From: Herbiconiux ginsengi
GTDB taxonomy: Bacteria; Actinomycetota; Actinomycetes; Actinomycetales; Microbacteriaceae
Assembly: GCF_900107435.1 (NCBI RefSeq)
Contig: NZ_FNPZ01000002.1
Location: 62,001 to 126,000, forward strand
DNA length: 64,000 nt
Direction: 5' to 3'
This document shows, in pieces, positions 1-9,086 of the stretch (position 1 is its first letter; each line of letters opens with the position of its first letter). The translations under genes and the position numbers were made by a program. The notes beneath the pieces are model-generated. The model was not told where the DNA came from, did not search any database, and was given only the letters and a program-made list of their open reading frames with translations.

Positions 1-215
1 ACGGCTTCAACCTCGTGCAGTACCTCTCGCCCGGCACCTTCGAGGACTTCGTGGAGCTCGTGGTGCCGGAGCTCCAGAAGCGCGGCCGCTATCGCACCGC
101 CTACACGCCGAACGAGACCCTGCGCGAGCGGCTCTTCGAGGGGCGCGGCCCGCTCCTCCCGGAGCGCCACCCGGGCGGCTCGCTTCGCGTCGGCCGGAAC
201 GCCGCGCGGGCCTGA
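1..215 (+). CDS. FMN-dependent monooxygenase (NtaA/SnaA/DszA type), C-terminal end
   Basis: Only the last 71 codons are in the window, read in frame from base 3. The tail GFNLVQYLSPGTFEDF followed by VVPELQKRG and an ending rich in R, E and L matches the C-terminus of bacterial luciferase-like, FMNH2-dependent monooxygenases of the nitrilotriacetate/DszA group. These oxidise small organic substrates with reduced flavin supplied by a partner reductase. The substrate cannot be told from this fragment. It runs convergently into the LuxR gene, with 60 bases between the stops. Confidence 0.75.
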   Translation, partial: GFNLVQYLSPGTFEDFVELVVPELQKRGRYRTAYTPNETLRERLFEGRGPLLPERHPGGSLRVGRNAARA

Positions 216-275
216 TCGCCTGCGGAACTCCGGCGCGACCCGGCGAGGCCGCGCGAAGCACGGCCCCGCCGGCAG

Positions 276-2450
276 CTAGAGCAGGCCGAGTTCGCGGGCG
301 CGGAGGATGGCGGCATCGCGGTCGGGGGCGTCGAGTTTGCGGTAGATGTGGGCCATGTGCGTCTTGATGGTGTTCACCGACACGAACAGCCGCGCCGCCA
401 GTTCGGCGTTGGAGTAGCGGCTGGGAAAGTAGGCGAGCAGCTCGCGTTCGCGATCGGTGAGCGGCACGGGCAGCGGCGAGATCGTGGCCGCGAGCGGCAC
501 CGCCTCGCGCGCGCGGGCGAGCTCGGCGGCCACCACCGGGGGCGGGGGCCCGATCGCCTCGTCGTCGACGAAGAGGTGACCCAGGATGAGGGTCTTCGCC
601 AGCCGCACCAGCCAGAGCAGCTGCGTGCGGTTGTCGAGGGCGGAGAGCGCCTCGGCGTCGCGCAGCGCCGCGATCGCCGCCTCGGTGCGGCCGAGCCCGA
701 TGGCCGCGAAACATCGAGCGAGGTGGGCGTCGGCGGGAGCCGGATGGCCGAGCAGCCCGACCTCGCGAGCGAGCGCGATCGCCTCGTCGGCGGTCTCGAG
801 ACCCCGGTCGAGGTCGCCTTCCCAGACATCCACGAGCGCGAGACTCCCGAGCAGATGGATGCGGTGGGCCGAGTACCGGCCGCCCGGCGTGTCCAGCCCC
901 CGCTGCAGCCACGACCGGGCCTCGGCCAGCCGGCCGAGGAGGAAGAGTGATCGCCCACCCGCCGCGAGCACGAACGGCCACAGCAGTTCGACGTTGGTGA
1001 GCCGGAGCAGATCGGGCACCGGAGAACCGTCGTGGTCGGTGAGCCGACGGAGGGCCTCTTCGGCGTCGGTCAACGAGAGCGCCGGGTTCGGCCGGAGCTG
1101 CACTCGCCCGGTGAGGTAGCACTGCGCCACGAGCTGCTGACCGGCGGTGAGGCCCGGATCGGCGCAGAGCTCCCGCAGGATGTCTTCGGCCTGCGCACCG
1201 TGGCCGCTCAGTCCGAGCAGGATTCCCCGCAGCAGCTGCGCATCCGGATTGCGGCGCAGCACGCGCTCCGGAACGGCATCGAGCCAGCGGAGCATGGTGG
1301 CCGTCTCGCCGCGTTCGAAGACGTCCGATCCGCGCGCCAGCAGCACGTCGAGCACCGAATCCCAGCGCTCCGCCTCGAGGAAGTACCCGATGGCCTTCTC
1401 GAAGGAGTCGTGCTCGAGCGACCATTCCGCGGCATGCACGAGCATCGCGGCCTCTTCGGCGGGGTCGTTCACGTGCAGCCGGTAGCGCAACAGCTCGCGG
1501 AAGAGGTGGTGGAAACGGTACCAGCCCGGCCTGCCGGCGACGGGCAGAACGAACATCGACTGCTCCTGCAGCGACTCGAGCAGCCCGGCCGCACGCGCCT
1601 CGCCGGTGCAGGCGGCCACCAGGTCGGCATTCATCTCCGTGAGGGCGGAGAGCCGCAGCAACATCTCGCGGCGGCCCTGCGGTTGCGCGAGCAGCACCTC
1701 CTCACCGAGGTAGTCGGCGATCAGTCGATCGCTGCCGACGAGCAGCGAGACGAAGGCCTCGGGGTCGCCGGTGTCGCGCAGGGTCAACGCCGCCAACTGC
1801 ACCCCGGCTGCCCAGCCCTCGGTGCGTTCGACCAGCACCGACACGGCTTCGGGGCTCAAGGCGCGGCCGCTGATGCGCGCGACCGCCTCCGCGGCATCCG
1901 CGTCGCCGAAGGCCAAGTGCGACTGCCGCAGCTCGAGGAGGTTGTAGCGCAGGCGCAACGGAGCCCACCCGAGCCGGAAGTCGCGCCGCGACGAGAGCAC
2001 CAGGTGCACCTGCTCGGGCAGGGTGTCGACGAGGGCCCAGAGATCGGCGAGCACCTTCTCGTTGGCCAGCAGGTGCAGGTCGTCGAGCACGATCTCGCAC
2101 TCGGGGAGGGGGCGCATCCGCTCGCTCAACGCATCGACGAACGGGCGGCCCAGCCCGCCGTCGGCTGCGACCACCTTCGCGACGAGGTCCTCGATGCCGG
2201 GGGAGAGCGAGTTGAGCGCGGAGGTGAGGCGGCGCGCGAAGTGCGCGGCATCCACGTCGTCGGGGCCGACGTCGATCCAGACGAAGGCTAGGTCGTCGTG
2301 GCCGGCGGCCCATTGACTGATCAGCACGGACTTGCCGGCGCCCGCCGGCGCCACGATCAACGTGGCCGGGCCGGTTCGGCCCTCGTCGAGCAGAAGGCGC
2401 AGGCTCGGTCGATCGACCGCGTGATGCGGAGGAACATGCCGCTGTGTCAT
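276..2450 (-). CDS. MalT-type LuxR-family ATP-dependent transcriptional regulator
   Basis: A 724-residue one-component regulator. An N-terminal P-loop APAGAGKS (about 34-41) and a Walker B segment IVLDDLHLL (about 120) form a STAND-type ATPase; a long helical, TPR-like middle follows; the C-terminus (about 655-720) is a LuxR helix-turn-helix with LTDRERELLAYF and SVNTIKTHMAHIYRKL. Family knowledge: such proteins activate transcription after binding an inducer and ATP. The start at 2450 is chosen because AGAGG lies a few bases upstream and the P-loop then sits near the N-terminus as in MalT; earlier in-frame ATGs give an unlikely extension. The inducer is unknown. Targets may be the genes carrying the shared dyad element upstream (2500-2522 and relatives). 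Confidence 0.9.
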   Translation of the reverse strand: MTQRHVPPHHAVDRPSLRLLLDEGRTGPATLIVAPAGAGKSVLISQWAAGHDDLAFVWIDVGPDDVDAAHFARRLTSALNSLSPGIEDLVAKVVAADGGLGRPFVDALSERMRPLPECEIVLDDLHLLANEKVLADLWALVDTLPEQVHLVLSSRRDFRLGWAPLRLRYNLLELRQSHLAFGDADAAEAVARISGRALSPEAVSVLVERTEGWAAGVQLAALTLRDTGDPEAFVSLLVGSDRLIADYLGEEVLLAQPQGRREMLLRLSALTEMNADLVAACTGEARAAGLLESLQEQSMFVLPVAGRPGWYRFHHLFRELLRYRLHVNDPAEEAAMLVHAAEWSLEHDSFEKAIGYFLEAERWDSVLDVLLARGSDVFERGETATMLRWLDAVPERVLRRNPDAQLLRGILLGLSGHGAQAEDILRELCADPGLTAGQQLVAQCYLTGRVQLRPNPALSLTDAEEALRRLTDHDGSPVPDLLRLTNVELLWPFVLAAGGRSLFLLGRLAEARSWLQRGLDTPGGRYSAHRIHLLGSLALVDVWEGDLDRGLETADEAIALAREVGLLGHPAPADAHLARCFAAIGLGRTEAAIAALRDAEALSALDNRTQLLWLVRLAKTLILGHLFVDDEAIGPPPPVVAAELARAREAVPLAATISPLPVPLTDRERELLAYFPSRYSNAELAARLFVSVNTIKTHMAHIYRKLDAPDRDAAILRARELGLL

Positions 2451-2499
2451 CGGGCCTCTTTTCCCGCCCCGAAGCCCAGTATGCCAGCGGGGGCAGAAG

Positions 2500-2522
2500 T
2501 CATCCATGGCGGATGACGTCTG
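2500..2522 (+). promoter_or_regulatory. Dyad element, copy 1 (upstream of small protein gene)
   Basis: TCATCC-N5-GGATGA followed by CGTCTG. It aligns without gaps to the elements at 3974-3998 (minus) and 6187-6211 (plus), sharing TCA-Y-CC and GGATGACG. It ends 45 bases before the GTG at 2568 and lies 49 bases upstream of the divergent LuxR start. Inference: operator or activator site. Confidence 0.55.
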
Positions 2523-2567
2523 GAATCGGCGTCCGGCGCACACTCGATGAGGAGGGAGGGCCCCTCC

Positions 2568-2801
2568 GTGGACGCACGGGAGGCACGGGTGCACGAGCAG
2601 ACCTTCGAGATCGTGGTGCGTGGCCGGTTGAGCCCCGAGCTCGCGGCGACGTTGACCGGCTACGACGTGTTCGTCGACGACGACTCGTTCACCCACGTCA
2701 CCGGACTCGTGATCGATCAGGCCGCCTTGCACGGACTGATCTCGATGTTCGGATCGCTGAACATCGACCTCGTGTCGGTCAACCCCGCGCCGGCCGGTTA
2801 G
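2568..2801 (+). CDS. Small conserved actinobacterial protein of unknown function
   Basis: A 77-residue acidic protein without membrane segments, divergent from the LuxR regulator. The pattern FEIVVRGRLSPELA, then TGYDVFVDDDS, then LVIDQAALHGLISMFGSL resembles a family of 70-90 residue actinobacterial proteins of the type 'DQAALHGLL...LGLDL', often beside transporters or regulators; no function is known to me. GTG at 2568 is preferred because GGAGGGAGGG lies just upstream; GTG at 2589 and ATG at 2547 are alternatives. Its 3' end overlaps the convergent AI-2E gene by 23 bases. Confidence 0.7.
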   Translation: MDAREARVHEQTFEIVVRGRLSPELAATLTGYDVFVDDDSFTHVTGLVIDQAALHGLISMFGSLNIDLVSVNPAPAG

Positions 2802-3921
2802 CCGCCTTCTGTGCCTTGGCCGACTTGCGGGCGGTCTTCTCGTCTACGTAGTCGGATTTCAGGATGCCGCGGGTCTCGGCCGTGGGCCCGAGCACCGGCC
2901 GCCACCACTGCGCATCCGGATTCGCGTCGATCAGGATCATCTTGCCGAGCAACGTCAACGGCACTGCGAGGATCGCCCCGATCGGCCCGATCACCACCGC
3001 CCAGAACAGCACCGAGAAGAAGGTGACGGTCTGGCTGAGCGAGACCGCCTGCCCCACCACCCGCGGCTGGATGATCGACTGCACCACCGCGTTGATCACG
3101 CCGTAGACGATCACGATGGCGATGACCGTCGGCCAGCCGCCCACCAGGAAGCCGAAGATGATCGGCGGGATGATGGCGAAGAAGTAGCCGATGTTCGGGA
3201 TGAAGCTCATCAAGAACGCGAGCAGCCCCCAGAGCAGCGCCGCGGGCACGTGCAGGATCGCGAGAGCGAGCGTGTTCAGCGCGCCCTGCACGATGCCGAG
3301 CACGGTGGTGACCACCATGTAGCGCCGCACGTTCGAGGTGTAGGAGGTGATCGCGGTGACGAGGTCGGGCTTGCGGGTCTTCAGTTGCCCGAGGATCGTC
3401 TTGGCGTAGACCGCGTCGGCGGCCATCAGGATCATCATGGTGAGCACGATCACGAGTGCCGCGGTGATGCCCGCGACGCTGCCGATCGCGCTGGTCACGG
3501 CGGCGATCACGTTGCCCGGATCGATCCCCTGCACCACGGCCTGGATCTGTTGCTGGTCGATGCCGAGCGTGGTCAGCCAGCCGGCGACGGTCTCGCCGAT
3601 CTGCTGGAACTGCGCGGCGTAGCCGGGCAGCATCGCCACGAACTGCGAGAAGGCGATCAGGATCGTGTAGGTGAATCCGGCCAGCAACCCGAAGACCACC
3701 AGGATGACCGCTCCCGTGGCCAGGCCTCGCGGCACGCCCCGCTTCTCCAGGCCCGTGCGCACCGGACTCGCGCAGATCGTGAGGATGAGGGTGAGCAGAA
3801 CCGGGGCCAGGATGCCGCGCAGCGAGCTGATGCCGATCGACACCACCACGGCCGAGGCCAGCCCCACCAGGATGATCGCCCCGCGCGGATAGGGCGATCG
3901 TGACTCGGTGCTGTCGGTCAT
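2779..3921 (-). CDS. AI-2E family (TqsA/PerM-like) membrane transporter
   Basis: A 380-residue polytopic membrane protein. Hydrophobic segments near the N-terminus (after SPYPRGAIILVG) and in the second half, the long soluble stretch between helices, and the conserved region around FLMSFIPNIGYFFAIIPP mark the AI-2E exporter/PerM family. Proposed roles in the family are autoinducer export or ion/proton coupling; the substrate here is unknown. ATG at 3921 has GGGAG upstream; an ATG at 3984 has no ribosome site and would overlap the shared dyad element. The gene is divergent from cardiolipin synthase, separated by 111 bases that carry dyad copy 2. Confidence 0.85.
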   Translation of the reverse strand: MTDSTESRSPYPRGAIILVGLASAVVVSIGISSLRGILAPVLLTLILTICASPVRTGLEKRGVPRGLATGAVILVVFGLLAGFTYTILIAFSQFVAMLPGYAAQFQQIGETVAGWLTTLGIDQQQIQAVVQGIDPGNVIAAVTSAIGSVAGITAALVIVLTMMILMAADAVYAKTILGQLKTRKPDLVTAITSYTSNVRRYMVVTTVLGIVQGALNTLALAILHVPAALLWGLLAFLMSFIPNIGYFFAIIPPIIFGFLVGGWPTVIAIVIVYGVINAVVQSIIQPRVVGQAVSLSQTVTFFSVLFWAVVIGPIGAILAVPLTLLGKMILIDANPDAQWWRPVLGPTAETRGILKSDYVDEKTARKSAKAQKAANRPARG

Positions 3922-3973
3922 CGGCGTGCTCCCGCTCGTTGAGATGCCCTCACGGTAGGCGGGCGGCGTCGGG

Positions 3974-3998
3974 ACTGTCGTCATCCCGTCAGGGTGAT
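3974..3998 (-). promoter_or_regulatory. Dyad element, copy 2 (between AI-2E gene and cls)
   Basis: On the minus strand this 25-base stretch is identical to the copy at 6187-6211 at all but one position. It ends 52 bases before the AI-2E start codon and lies 34 bases upstream of cls, so it could serve both divergent genes. Confidence 0.65.
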
Positions 3999-4020
3999 GC
4001 AGGCCGCACGCGCGATTGGC

Positions 4021-4032
4021 TAGGTTCCCCTC
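4021..4032 (+). promoter_or_regulatory. -10 hexamer for leaderless cls transcript
   Basis: TAGGTT is followed by exactly six bases and the ATG of cls. There is no Shine-Dalgarno sequence. This spacing places the transcription start at or next to the start codon. Confidence 0.45.
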
Positions 4033-5505
4033 ATGAGCGACGTGCTGTTCACCAATCTCGTCTGGATCGTGGTCGTCGCGGCCGATCTGGCCATCCGGAT
4101 CGCAGCACTCATCATCGTCCCCCGTGACCGCAAGCCCACCGCGGCCATGGCGTGGCTGCTCGCGATCTTCCTCATCCCGTTCGTGGGCATCCTGCTCTTC
4201 CTCGTGATCGGCCGCACGAAGCTGCCGAAGAAGCGACTCGCGCTGCAGAGCACGGTCGACGGGATGATCGCCGAGAGGGCCCGTGCGCTCGACCTCACAC
4301 CGCGGCGTGCCTCCTGGCCGGTGTGGTTCGAGAACCTGGTGATCCAGAACGAGCGGCTCACGCGCATCCCGCCGAGCGACGGCAACACGGCGGAGCTCTT
4401 CGCCGACTACGAGGGTTCGATCGCCGCGATGACGGCCGAGATCGAACGGGCGACCACCTTCGTGCACGTCGAGTACTTCATCGTCTCCTTCGACGCCACC
4501 ACGGCGCACTTCTTCGGCGCGATGGAGCGCGCCGTGCAGCGGGGCGTCACCGTGCGCCTGCTCGCCGACCACCTCTCCTCGACGCGCGCGGTGCACAGCA
4601 AGGAGACCTTCGCCGAACTCGACCGGATCGGCGTGGTCTGGTCGTACATGCTCCCGGTGCGGCCGTTCAAGGGCGAGATCCAGCGGCCCGACCTGCGCAA
4701 CCACCGCAAGCTCGTCGTGGTCGATGGCCGGGTCGCGTTCATGGGGTCGCAGAACCTCATCGACCGCACCTACAACACGGCCAAGAATCTCAAGCGGGGC
4801 CTCAAATGGCAGGAGCTGGTGACGCGGCTCACCGGCCCGGTCGTCGCGAGCGTGAACGCGATCTTCCTCGGCGACTGGTTCACCGAGACCGGTGAACTCA
4901 TCACCGAGGAGAACGTGCCCGCGATCGACCAGCCCCGCGCATCCGGCGACGACGCCCTGGAATGCCAGCTCGTGCCGAGCGGGCCGGGCTACACCTTCGA
5001 GAACAACCTGCGGATGTTCCTCGGCCTGATCTACGGTGCCGAGCGGAAGGTCATCATCACGAGTCCCTACTTCGTGCCCGACGAGGCGATGATGTACGCC
5101 ATCACGGCGGCGTGCCAGCGCGGACTCGACGTGCAGCTGTTCGTCTCCGAGATCGGCGACCAGGGTCCGGTGTTCCACGCACAACGCTCCTACTACGGTG
5201 CGCTGCTCGAGGTGGGGGTGCGGATCTTCCAATACCCGGCTCCGTTCATCCTGCACGCGAAGCACCTGTCGATCGACGACGACCTCGGGGTGATCGGATC
5301 GAGCAACATGGACATCCGGTCGTTCAACCTCGACCTGGAGATCTCGCTTCTCGTGCGCGGCCGCTCCTTCGTCGACGGGATGCGGGCGGTCGAGCAGCAC
5401 TACCGGGACATCGGGCGCGAGCTCACCCGGGAGGAATGGGAGCGGGAGCCGCTCAGCCGCACCGTGTTCGACGGGGTCGCCCGACTCACCTCCGCCCTGG
5501 AGTGA
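4033..5505 (+). CDS. cls: Cardiolipin synthase (phospholipase D family)
   Basis: A 490-residue membrane enzyme that joins two phosphatidyl groups to form cardiolipin and glycerol. Two N-terminal transmembrane helices (about 5-25 and 38-58) precede two PLD domains, each with an HxKxxxxD motif: HRKLVVVDG (about residue 224) and HAKHLSIDD (about 407), both followed by GS-N. Length and layout match bacterial ClsA-type enzymes. The GAP-family gene starts two bases after the stop, so the two are probably co-transcribed. The divergent neighbour is the AI-2E transporter. Confidence 0.93.
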   Translation: MSDVLFTNLVWIVVVAADLAIRIAALIIVPRDRKPTAAMAWLLAIFLIPFVGILLFLVIGRTKLPKKRLALQSTVDGMIAERARALDLTPRRASWPVWFENLVIQNERLTRIPPSDGNTAELFADYEGSIAAMTAEIERATTFVHVEYFIVSFDATTAHFFGAMERAVQRGVTVRLLADHLSSTRAVHSKETFAELDRIGVVWSYMLPVRPFKGEIQRPDLRNHRKLVVVDGRVAFMGSQNLIDRTYNTAKNLKRGLKWQELVTRLTGPVVASVNAIFLGDWFTETGELITEENVPAIDQPRASGDDALECQLVPSGPGYTFENNLRMFLGLIYGAERKVIITSPYFVPDEAMMYAITAACQRGLDVQLFVSEIGDQGPVFHAQRSYYGALLEVGVRIFQYPAPFILHAKHLSIDDDLGVIGSSNMDIRSFNLDLEISLLVRGRSFVDGMRAVEQHYRDIGRELTREEWEREPLSRTVFDGVARLTSALE

Positions 5506-5507
5506 CG

Positions 5508-6173
5508 ATGGCCGACGCGATCGGACGACTGTTGCCGCTCGCGGTGGCGTTGGCGATCAGTTCGGTGCCCATCCTCGTCACCGTGCTGATCCTGCTCTCA
5601 CCCAACGCGCGCCGCTCGGCGTTCCCCTTTCTGATCGGCTTCGTCGCGGGCGTCGCCGGTGTGTTCGCGGGATGCATCGCGCTCGCTCAGGTGATCCCGG
5701 TGCGGGTCGTGCGGCATCCTCAGGAGGCGCTCGGGATCGCGTTGATCGTGATCGGCGCCGCCCTGGTGGTGCTGGCGGTGGTCGGCGGGGTGCGGTCACT
5801 GCATGCCGAGGCCTCGGGCGTGCCGCGCTGGATGAGCCTGGTCTCGGGCTTCGGGCCGCTGCGGTCGGCGGGCCTCGGCGTGCTGCTCTGCTTCCGGCCG
5901 AAGTCGATCCTGCTCTGCGCGGCCGCCGGCCTCTCGGTGCGCGGCGAGCGACTCTCGCCGGGCGAGCTCGGCGTGCTGGTGACGGTGTTCACTCTTCTCG
6001 CCGCCTCGACCGTGATCGCCCCGATCGTCGTGGCCGCGGCTTCCCCCGAACACGCCCAGAACTGGCTGACGGCGATGCGGCACTGGATCGAGAAGAACAG
6101 TTCCACGGTTACCACCGTCATCCTGCTCATCATCGGCGTCGTCGTGGTCGGTGACGGGCTCACGCGGCTCTGA
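5508..6173 (+). CDS. GAP/Sap family membrane protein
   Basis: A 221-residue protein with about six transmembrane helices in two groups of three, beginning IGRLLPLAVALAISSVPILV. The pattern LSPNARRSAFPFLIGF, then a loop with SLVSGFGPLRSAGLG matches the GAP family, whose Mycobacterium members help move glycopeptidolipid or sulfolipid to the surface. A role in lipid or small-molecule export is therefore possible but unproven. It is the second gene of the cls operon (two-base gap). A paralogue lies at 41703-42377. Confidence 0.8.
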   Translation: MADAIGRLLPLAVALAISSVPILVTVLILLSPNARRSAFPFLIGFVAGVAGVFAGCIALAQVIPVRVVRHPQEALGIALIVIGAALVVLAVVGGVRSLHAEASGVPRWMSLVSGFGPLRSAGLGVLLCFRPKSILLCAAAGLSVRGERLSPGELGVLVTVFTLLAASTVIAPIVVAAASPEHAQNWLTAMRHWIEKNSSTVTTVILLIIGVVVVGDGLTRL

Positions 6174-6186
6174 CGCCGTGCAGCGG

Positions 6187-6211
6187 ATCACCCCGACGGG
6201 ATGACGACAGT
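6187..6211 (+). promoter_or_regulatory. Dyad element, copy 3 (upstream of DUF1254 gene)
   Basis: TCACCC-N5-GGATGACG followed by ACAGT. It differs at one base in 25 from copy 2 and ends 49 bases before the DUF1254 ATG, nearly the same spacing as in the other copies. Confidence 0.65.
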
Positions 6212-6260
6212 GCATCCGCCCTCCGATTGACTCGCTGCATCGACCCTGGAGGAACGACGA

Positions 6261-7595
6261 ATGACAGCGACAGATCCCGTCGAGATCCGAGAACGGGCGG
6301 CTGAGGCCTTCACCTACCTGTACCCGCTTGTCACGATGGACGTCACGCGGATGCAGCTCACCGACACCCGCGACCCCGCCGCCATCGGGCGCAGCGCTCC
6401 CAACACCTTCTCCCATGTGCAGCAGTTTCCGCCGGCCGATTTCCGGAGCGTCGTGGCGCCGAACTTCGACACGCTGTACAGCGTCGCCTGGCTCGATCTC
6501 GAGGAGAGCCCGATCGTGCTCGACGTCGCAGACTCCGGTGGCCGGTACTACCTGCTCCCGATGCTCGACATGTGGACCGACGTGTTCGCGGTTCCCGGTA
6601 AACGCACGACGGGCACCGGGGCCGGCTCCTTCGTGATCGCGGGACCCGATTGGAGCGGGAGCGTGCCGCCCGGGGCACAGCTCATCCGGGCCACCACCTC
6701 CACGGTGTGGCTGATCGGCCGCACCCAGACCGACGGTCCGGCCGACTACGACGCGGTGCACCGGTTCCAGCGTGGGCTGACGCTGCGCGCGCTCGACGGG
6801 GGCGAGCTCTCGCACGAGGTGCGGGCATCCGTCGCCCCGGAGAACCTCGACCTCACCGGCGACCCGCTGCACATCGTGAACGGACTCCCGGCGATCGACT
6901 ACTTCGGCTATGCGGCACGGCTCGTGCAGCTCTACCCGCCGCACGCCACCGACTTCTCGGTGCTCGCGCGGATCGCCCGCATCGGCTTCGTGCCGGGTGA
7001 CGACTTCGACGGCTCCGGATTCGACGCCGACGGTCTGGCCGCTCTCGAGGCTGGGAAGGCGGATGCGCTGGCTCACCAGCTCGCCGAGCTGCCCACGCTC
7101 GCCCGCGTGGCGAGCGGCTGGTCGATGAACACCGACACGATGGGCGTGTACGGCAACTTCTACACCAAGCGCGCCATCGTGGCGATGGTGGGTCTCGGAG
7201 CCAACCCGCCGGAGGACGCCGTGTACCCGATCGCGGTGGCCGATTCCGACGGCTCGCCGATCGTGGGTGAGAAGTCCTACGTGCAGCACTTCGAGAAGTC
7301 GGAGCTGCCCCCGGTCGGCGCCTTCTGGTCGGTCACCATGTACGACGCCGACAGCTTCCAGGTGGCGAACCCGCTGAACCGCTTCGCGCTCGGCGACCGC
7401 GATCCGCTGGTCTACGGCGCCGACGGCTCGCTCGACCTCTACTACGGTCCCACCGATCCCGGCGGCGACCGCACGGCCAACTGGCTGCCCGCACCGGCCG
7501 GGCCGCTGCGCATCATCATGCGGCTGTACGAGCCAGAAGCGGCGGTGCTCGACGGCGCCTGGAACCCGCCCGCGCTGAAAGCGGTGGCGCTCTGA
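6261..7595 (+). CDS. DUF1254/DUF1214 domain protein
   Basis: A 444-residue protein with no clear signal peptide. The N-terminal half carries DUF1254 features (YLYPLVTMDVTRMQLTD, PNFDTLYSVAWLDL, GRYYLLPMLDMWTDVFA); the C-terminal part has DUF1214 features (FWSVTMYDADSFQVANPLNR, LPAPAGPLRIIMRLYEPE). The family is widespread; some members are annotated as secreted or stress related, but the reaction is not known. GGAGGAACGACGA precedes the ATG. It leads an operon with the DUF2252 gene (13-base gap) and a small membrane protein, behind dyad copy 3. Confidence 0.9.
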   Translation: MTATDPVEIRERAAEAFTYLYPLVTMDVTRMQLTDTRDPAAIGRSAPNTFSHVQQFPPADFRSVVAPNFDTLYSVAWLDLEESPIVLDVADSGGRYYLLPMLDMWTDVFAVPGKRTTGTGAGSFVIAGPDWSGSVPPGAQLIRATTSTVWLIGRTQTDGPADYDAVHRFQRGLTLRALDGGELSHEVRASVAPENLDLTGDPLHIVNGLPAIDYFGYAARLVQLYPPHATDFSVLARIARIGFVPGDDFDGSGFDADGLAALEAGKADALAHQLAELPTLARVASGWSMNTDTMGVYGNFYTKRAIVAMVGLGANPPEDAVYPIAVADSDGSPIVGEKSYVQHFEKSELPPVGAFWSVTMYDADSFQVANPLNRFALGDRDPLVYGADGSLDLYYGPTDPGGDRTANWLPAPAGPLRIIMRLYEPEAAVLDGAWNPPALKAVAL

Positions 7596-7608
7596 TGGAG
7601 GAACGATC

Positions 7609-9069
7609 ATGACCACGAACTCGCGCGTGACCATCGCTCCCGACAGCGGGGTTCCGCTCTGGCGCGGCAACGCCGAGCGCATCGATGCGGGGCGCTCCGC
7701 CCGGGCGCTGTCGCCGCGCCGGAGCCACGCGACGTGGCGCCCGGCCGACGACCGCACCGACGTCGTGACCACTCTCGAAGAGCAGGCCGAGTCGCGGGTG
7801 CGCTCGCTCATCCCGCTGCGCTATCAGCGGATGCTGAGTTCACCGTTCGCCTTCTACCGCGGTGGCGCCGCGATCATGGCGGGCGATCTCGCCGCCCTGC
7901 CCGACTCGGGCATCAGGACCCAGCTCTGCGGCGACGCGCACCTGGCGAACTTCGGACTGTTCAAGACCCCCGAACGTTCGCTGATCTTCGACCTCAACGA
8001 CTTCGACGAGACCGCGCGAGGCCCGTTCGAGTGGGACGTGAAGCGGCTCGCGGCGAGCTTCGAGATCGCGACCCGGCACCGTGGCTTCCGCGACGCCGAC
8101 CGGCGTGCCACCGTGCTCGCCGTGGGAGGCGCCTATCGCAGCGCGATCCGGCGCGCCGCGCGCGGACGCGTGCTCGACAGCTGGTACGAGCGGCTCGACG
8201 TCGGCGAGATGCGTGCGCTGCTGCGCGAAGCCGCGGCCAGTGGCGCCGCGAAGCGCACGCAGGTGCGCCGGACGGAGTCGACCATCGCCTCGGCCAACGA
8301 GCACGACAGCGCCCGGGCGTTCTCGAAACTGGTGCGCGAGGTCGACGGGCGCCTGCGGTTCGTCTCCACGCCTCCGCTCATCGTGCCGATCGAGGAGCTG
8401 CCGCCCGACGAAGGCGGATTCGGCGACGGCGACCTGATCGACGATCGCGCCGCCATCCCGGGCCTGCTGAGTGGCTACCAGTCCACGCTGCTCGACCGGC
8501 CGCATCCGCTGCGGGAGTTCAGCTACCACCATCTCGCGCGGAAGGTCGTGGGGGTCGGCAGTGTGGGCACGCGGGCCTGGGTCATCCTGTTGCAGGGAAC
8601 GGATGCCGGCGATCCTCTGCTGCTGCAGGCCAAGCAGGCCCAGCGGTCGGTGCTGGAACGGGGAACGGATGCGCCCGAGTACGACAACCACGGCGAGCGC
8701 GTCGTGCGCGGCCAGCGCTTGATGCAGGCCGCGAGCGACAGCTTCCTCGGCTGGCAGCGGGTGGACCGCACCGACGGCACCTCGCGGGACTATTATGTCC
8801 GGCAGCTCAGCGACGGCAAGGCCTCGTTCGACATGGAGCGGGCACAACCGGCCGGTGCCCTGATCTACGCGCGGCTCTGCGGGGAGACGCTCGCCCGGGC
8901 CCACGCCCGTGCCGGTGCGCGCCTCGAGATCAGTGCCTACCTGGGCGCGCGCGACGTGTTCGACCAGGCGGTGGCCGAGTTCGCCGAGCACTACGCTGAT
9001 CAGAACGACGCGGACTACGAGAGTGTGCGGGCGGCGGCCGCGTCGGGGCGGATCACAGTAGACGGATAG
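7609..9069 (+). CDS. DUF2252 family protein (kinase-like fold)
   Basis: A 486-residue cytoplasmic protein. Hallmarks are SSPFAFYRGGAAIMAGDLA, QLCGDAHLANFGLF (about 104-117) and FDLNDFDETARGPFEWDVKR (about 126-145), followed by a distal YYVRQLSDGKAS. The family is uncharacterised; its GDAHxxNFG and DFDE motifs recall the catalytic loop and metal-binding residues of aminoglycoside-phosphotransferase-like kinases, so phosphotransfer is a reasonable guess only. GGAGGAACGATC precedes the ATG. It is the second gene of the DUF1254 operon. Confidence 0.88.
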   Translation: MTTNSRVTIAPDSGVPLWRGNAERIDAGRSARALSPRRSHATWRPADDRTDVVTTLEEQAESRVRSLIPLRYQRMLSSPFAFYRGGAAIMAGDLAALPDSGIRTQLCGDAHLANFGLFKTPERSLIFDLNDFDETARGPFEWDVKRLAASFEIATRHRGFRDADRRATVLAVGGAYRSAIRRAARGRVLDSWYERLDVGEMRALLREAAASGAAKRTQVRRTESTIASANEHDSARAFSKLVREVDGRLRFVSTPPLIVPIEELPPDEGGFGDGDLIDDRAAIPGLLSGYQSTLLDRPHPLREFSYHHLARKVVGVGSVGTRAWVILLQGTDAGDPLLLQAKQAQRSVLERGTDAPEYDNHGERVVRGQRLMQAASDSFLGWQRVDRTDGTSRDYYVRQLSDGKASFDMERAQPAGALIYARLCGETLARAHARAGARLEISAYLGARDVFDQAVAEFAEHYADQNDADYESVRAAAASGRITVDG

Positions 9070-9086
9070 CGGGGGACGGATAGCGG

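Noticed and set aside
5796-7811. Very long open frames opposite to real genes (for example 671 codons on the minus strand here, 603 codons at 29688-32018)
   Set aside because: They lie antisense to well-recognised genes, have low-complexity compositions rich in R, G, H and D, and show no motifs. Long antisense frames are expected at this GC content.
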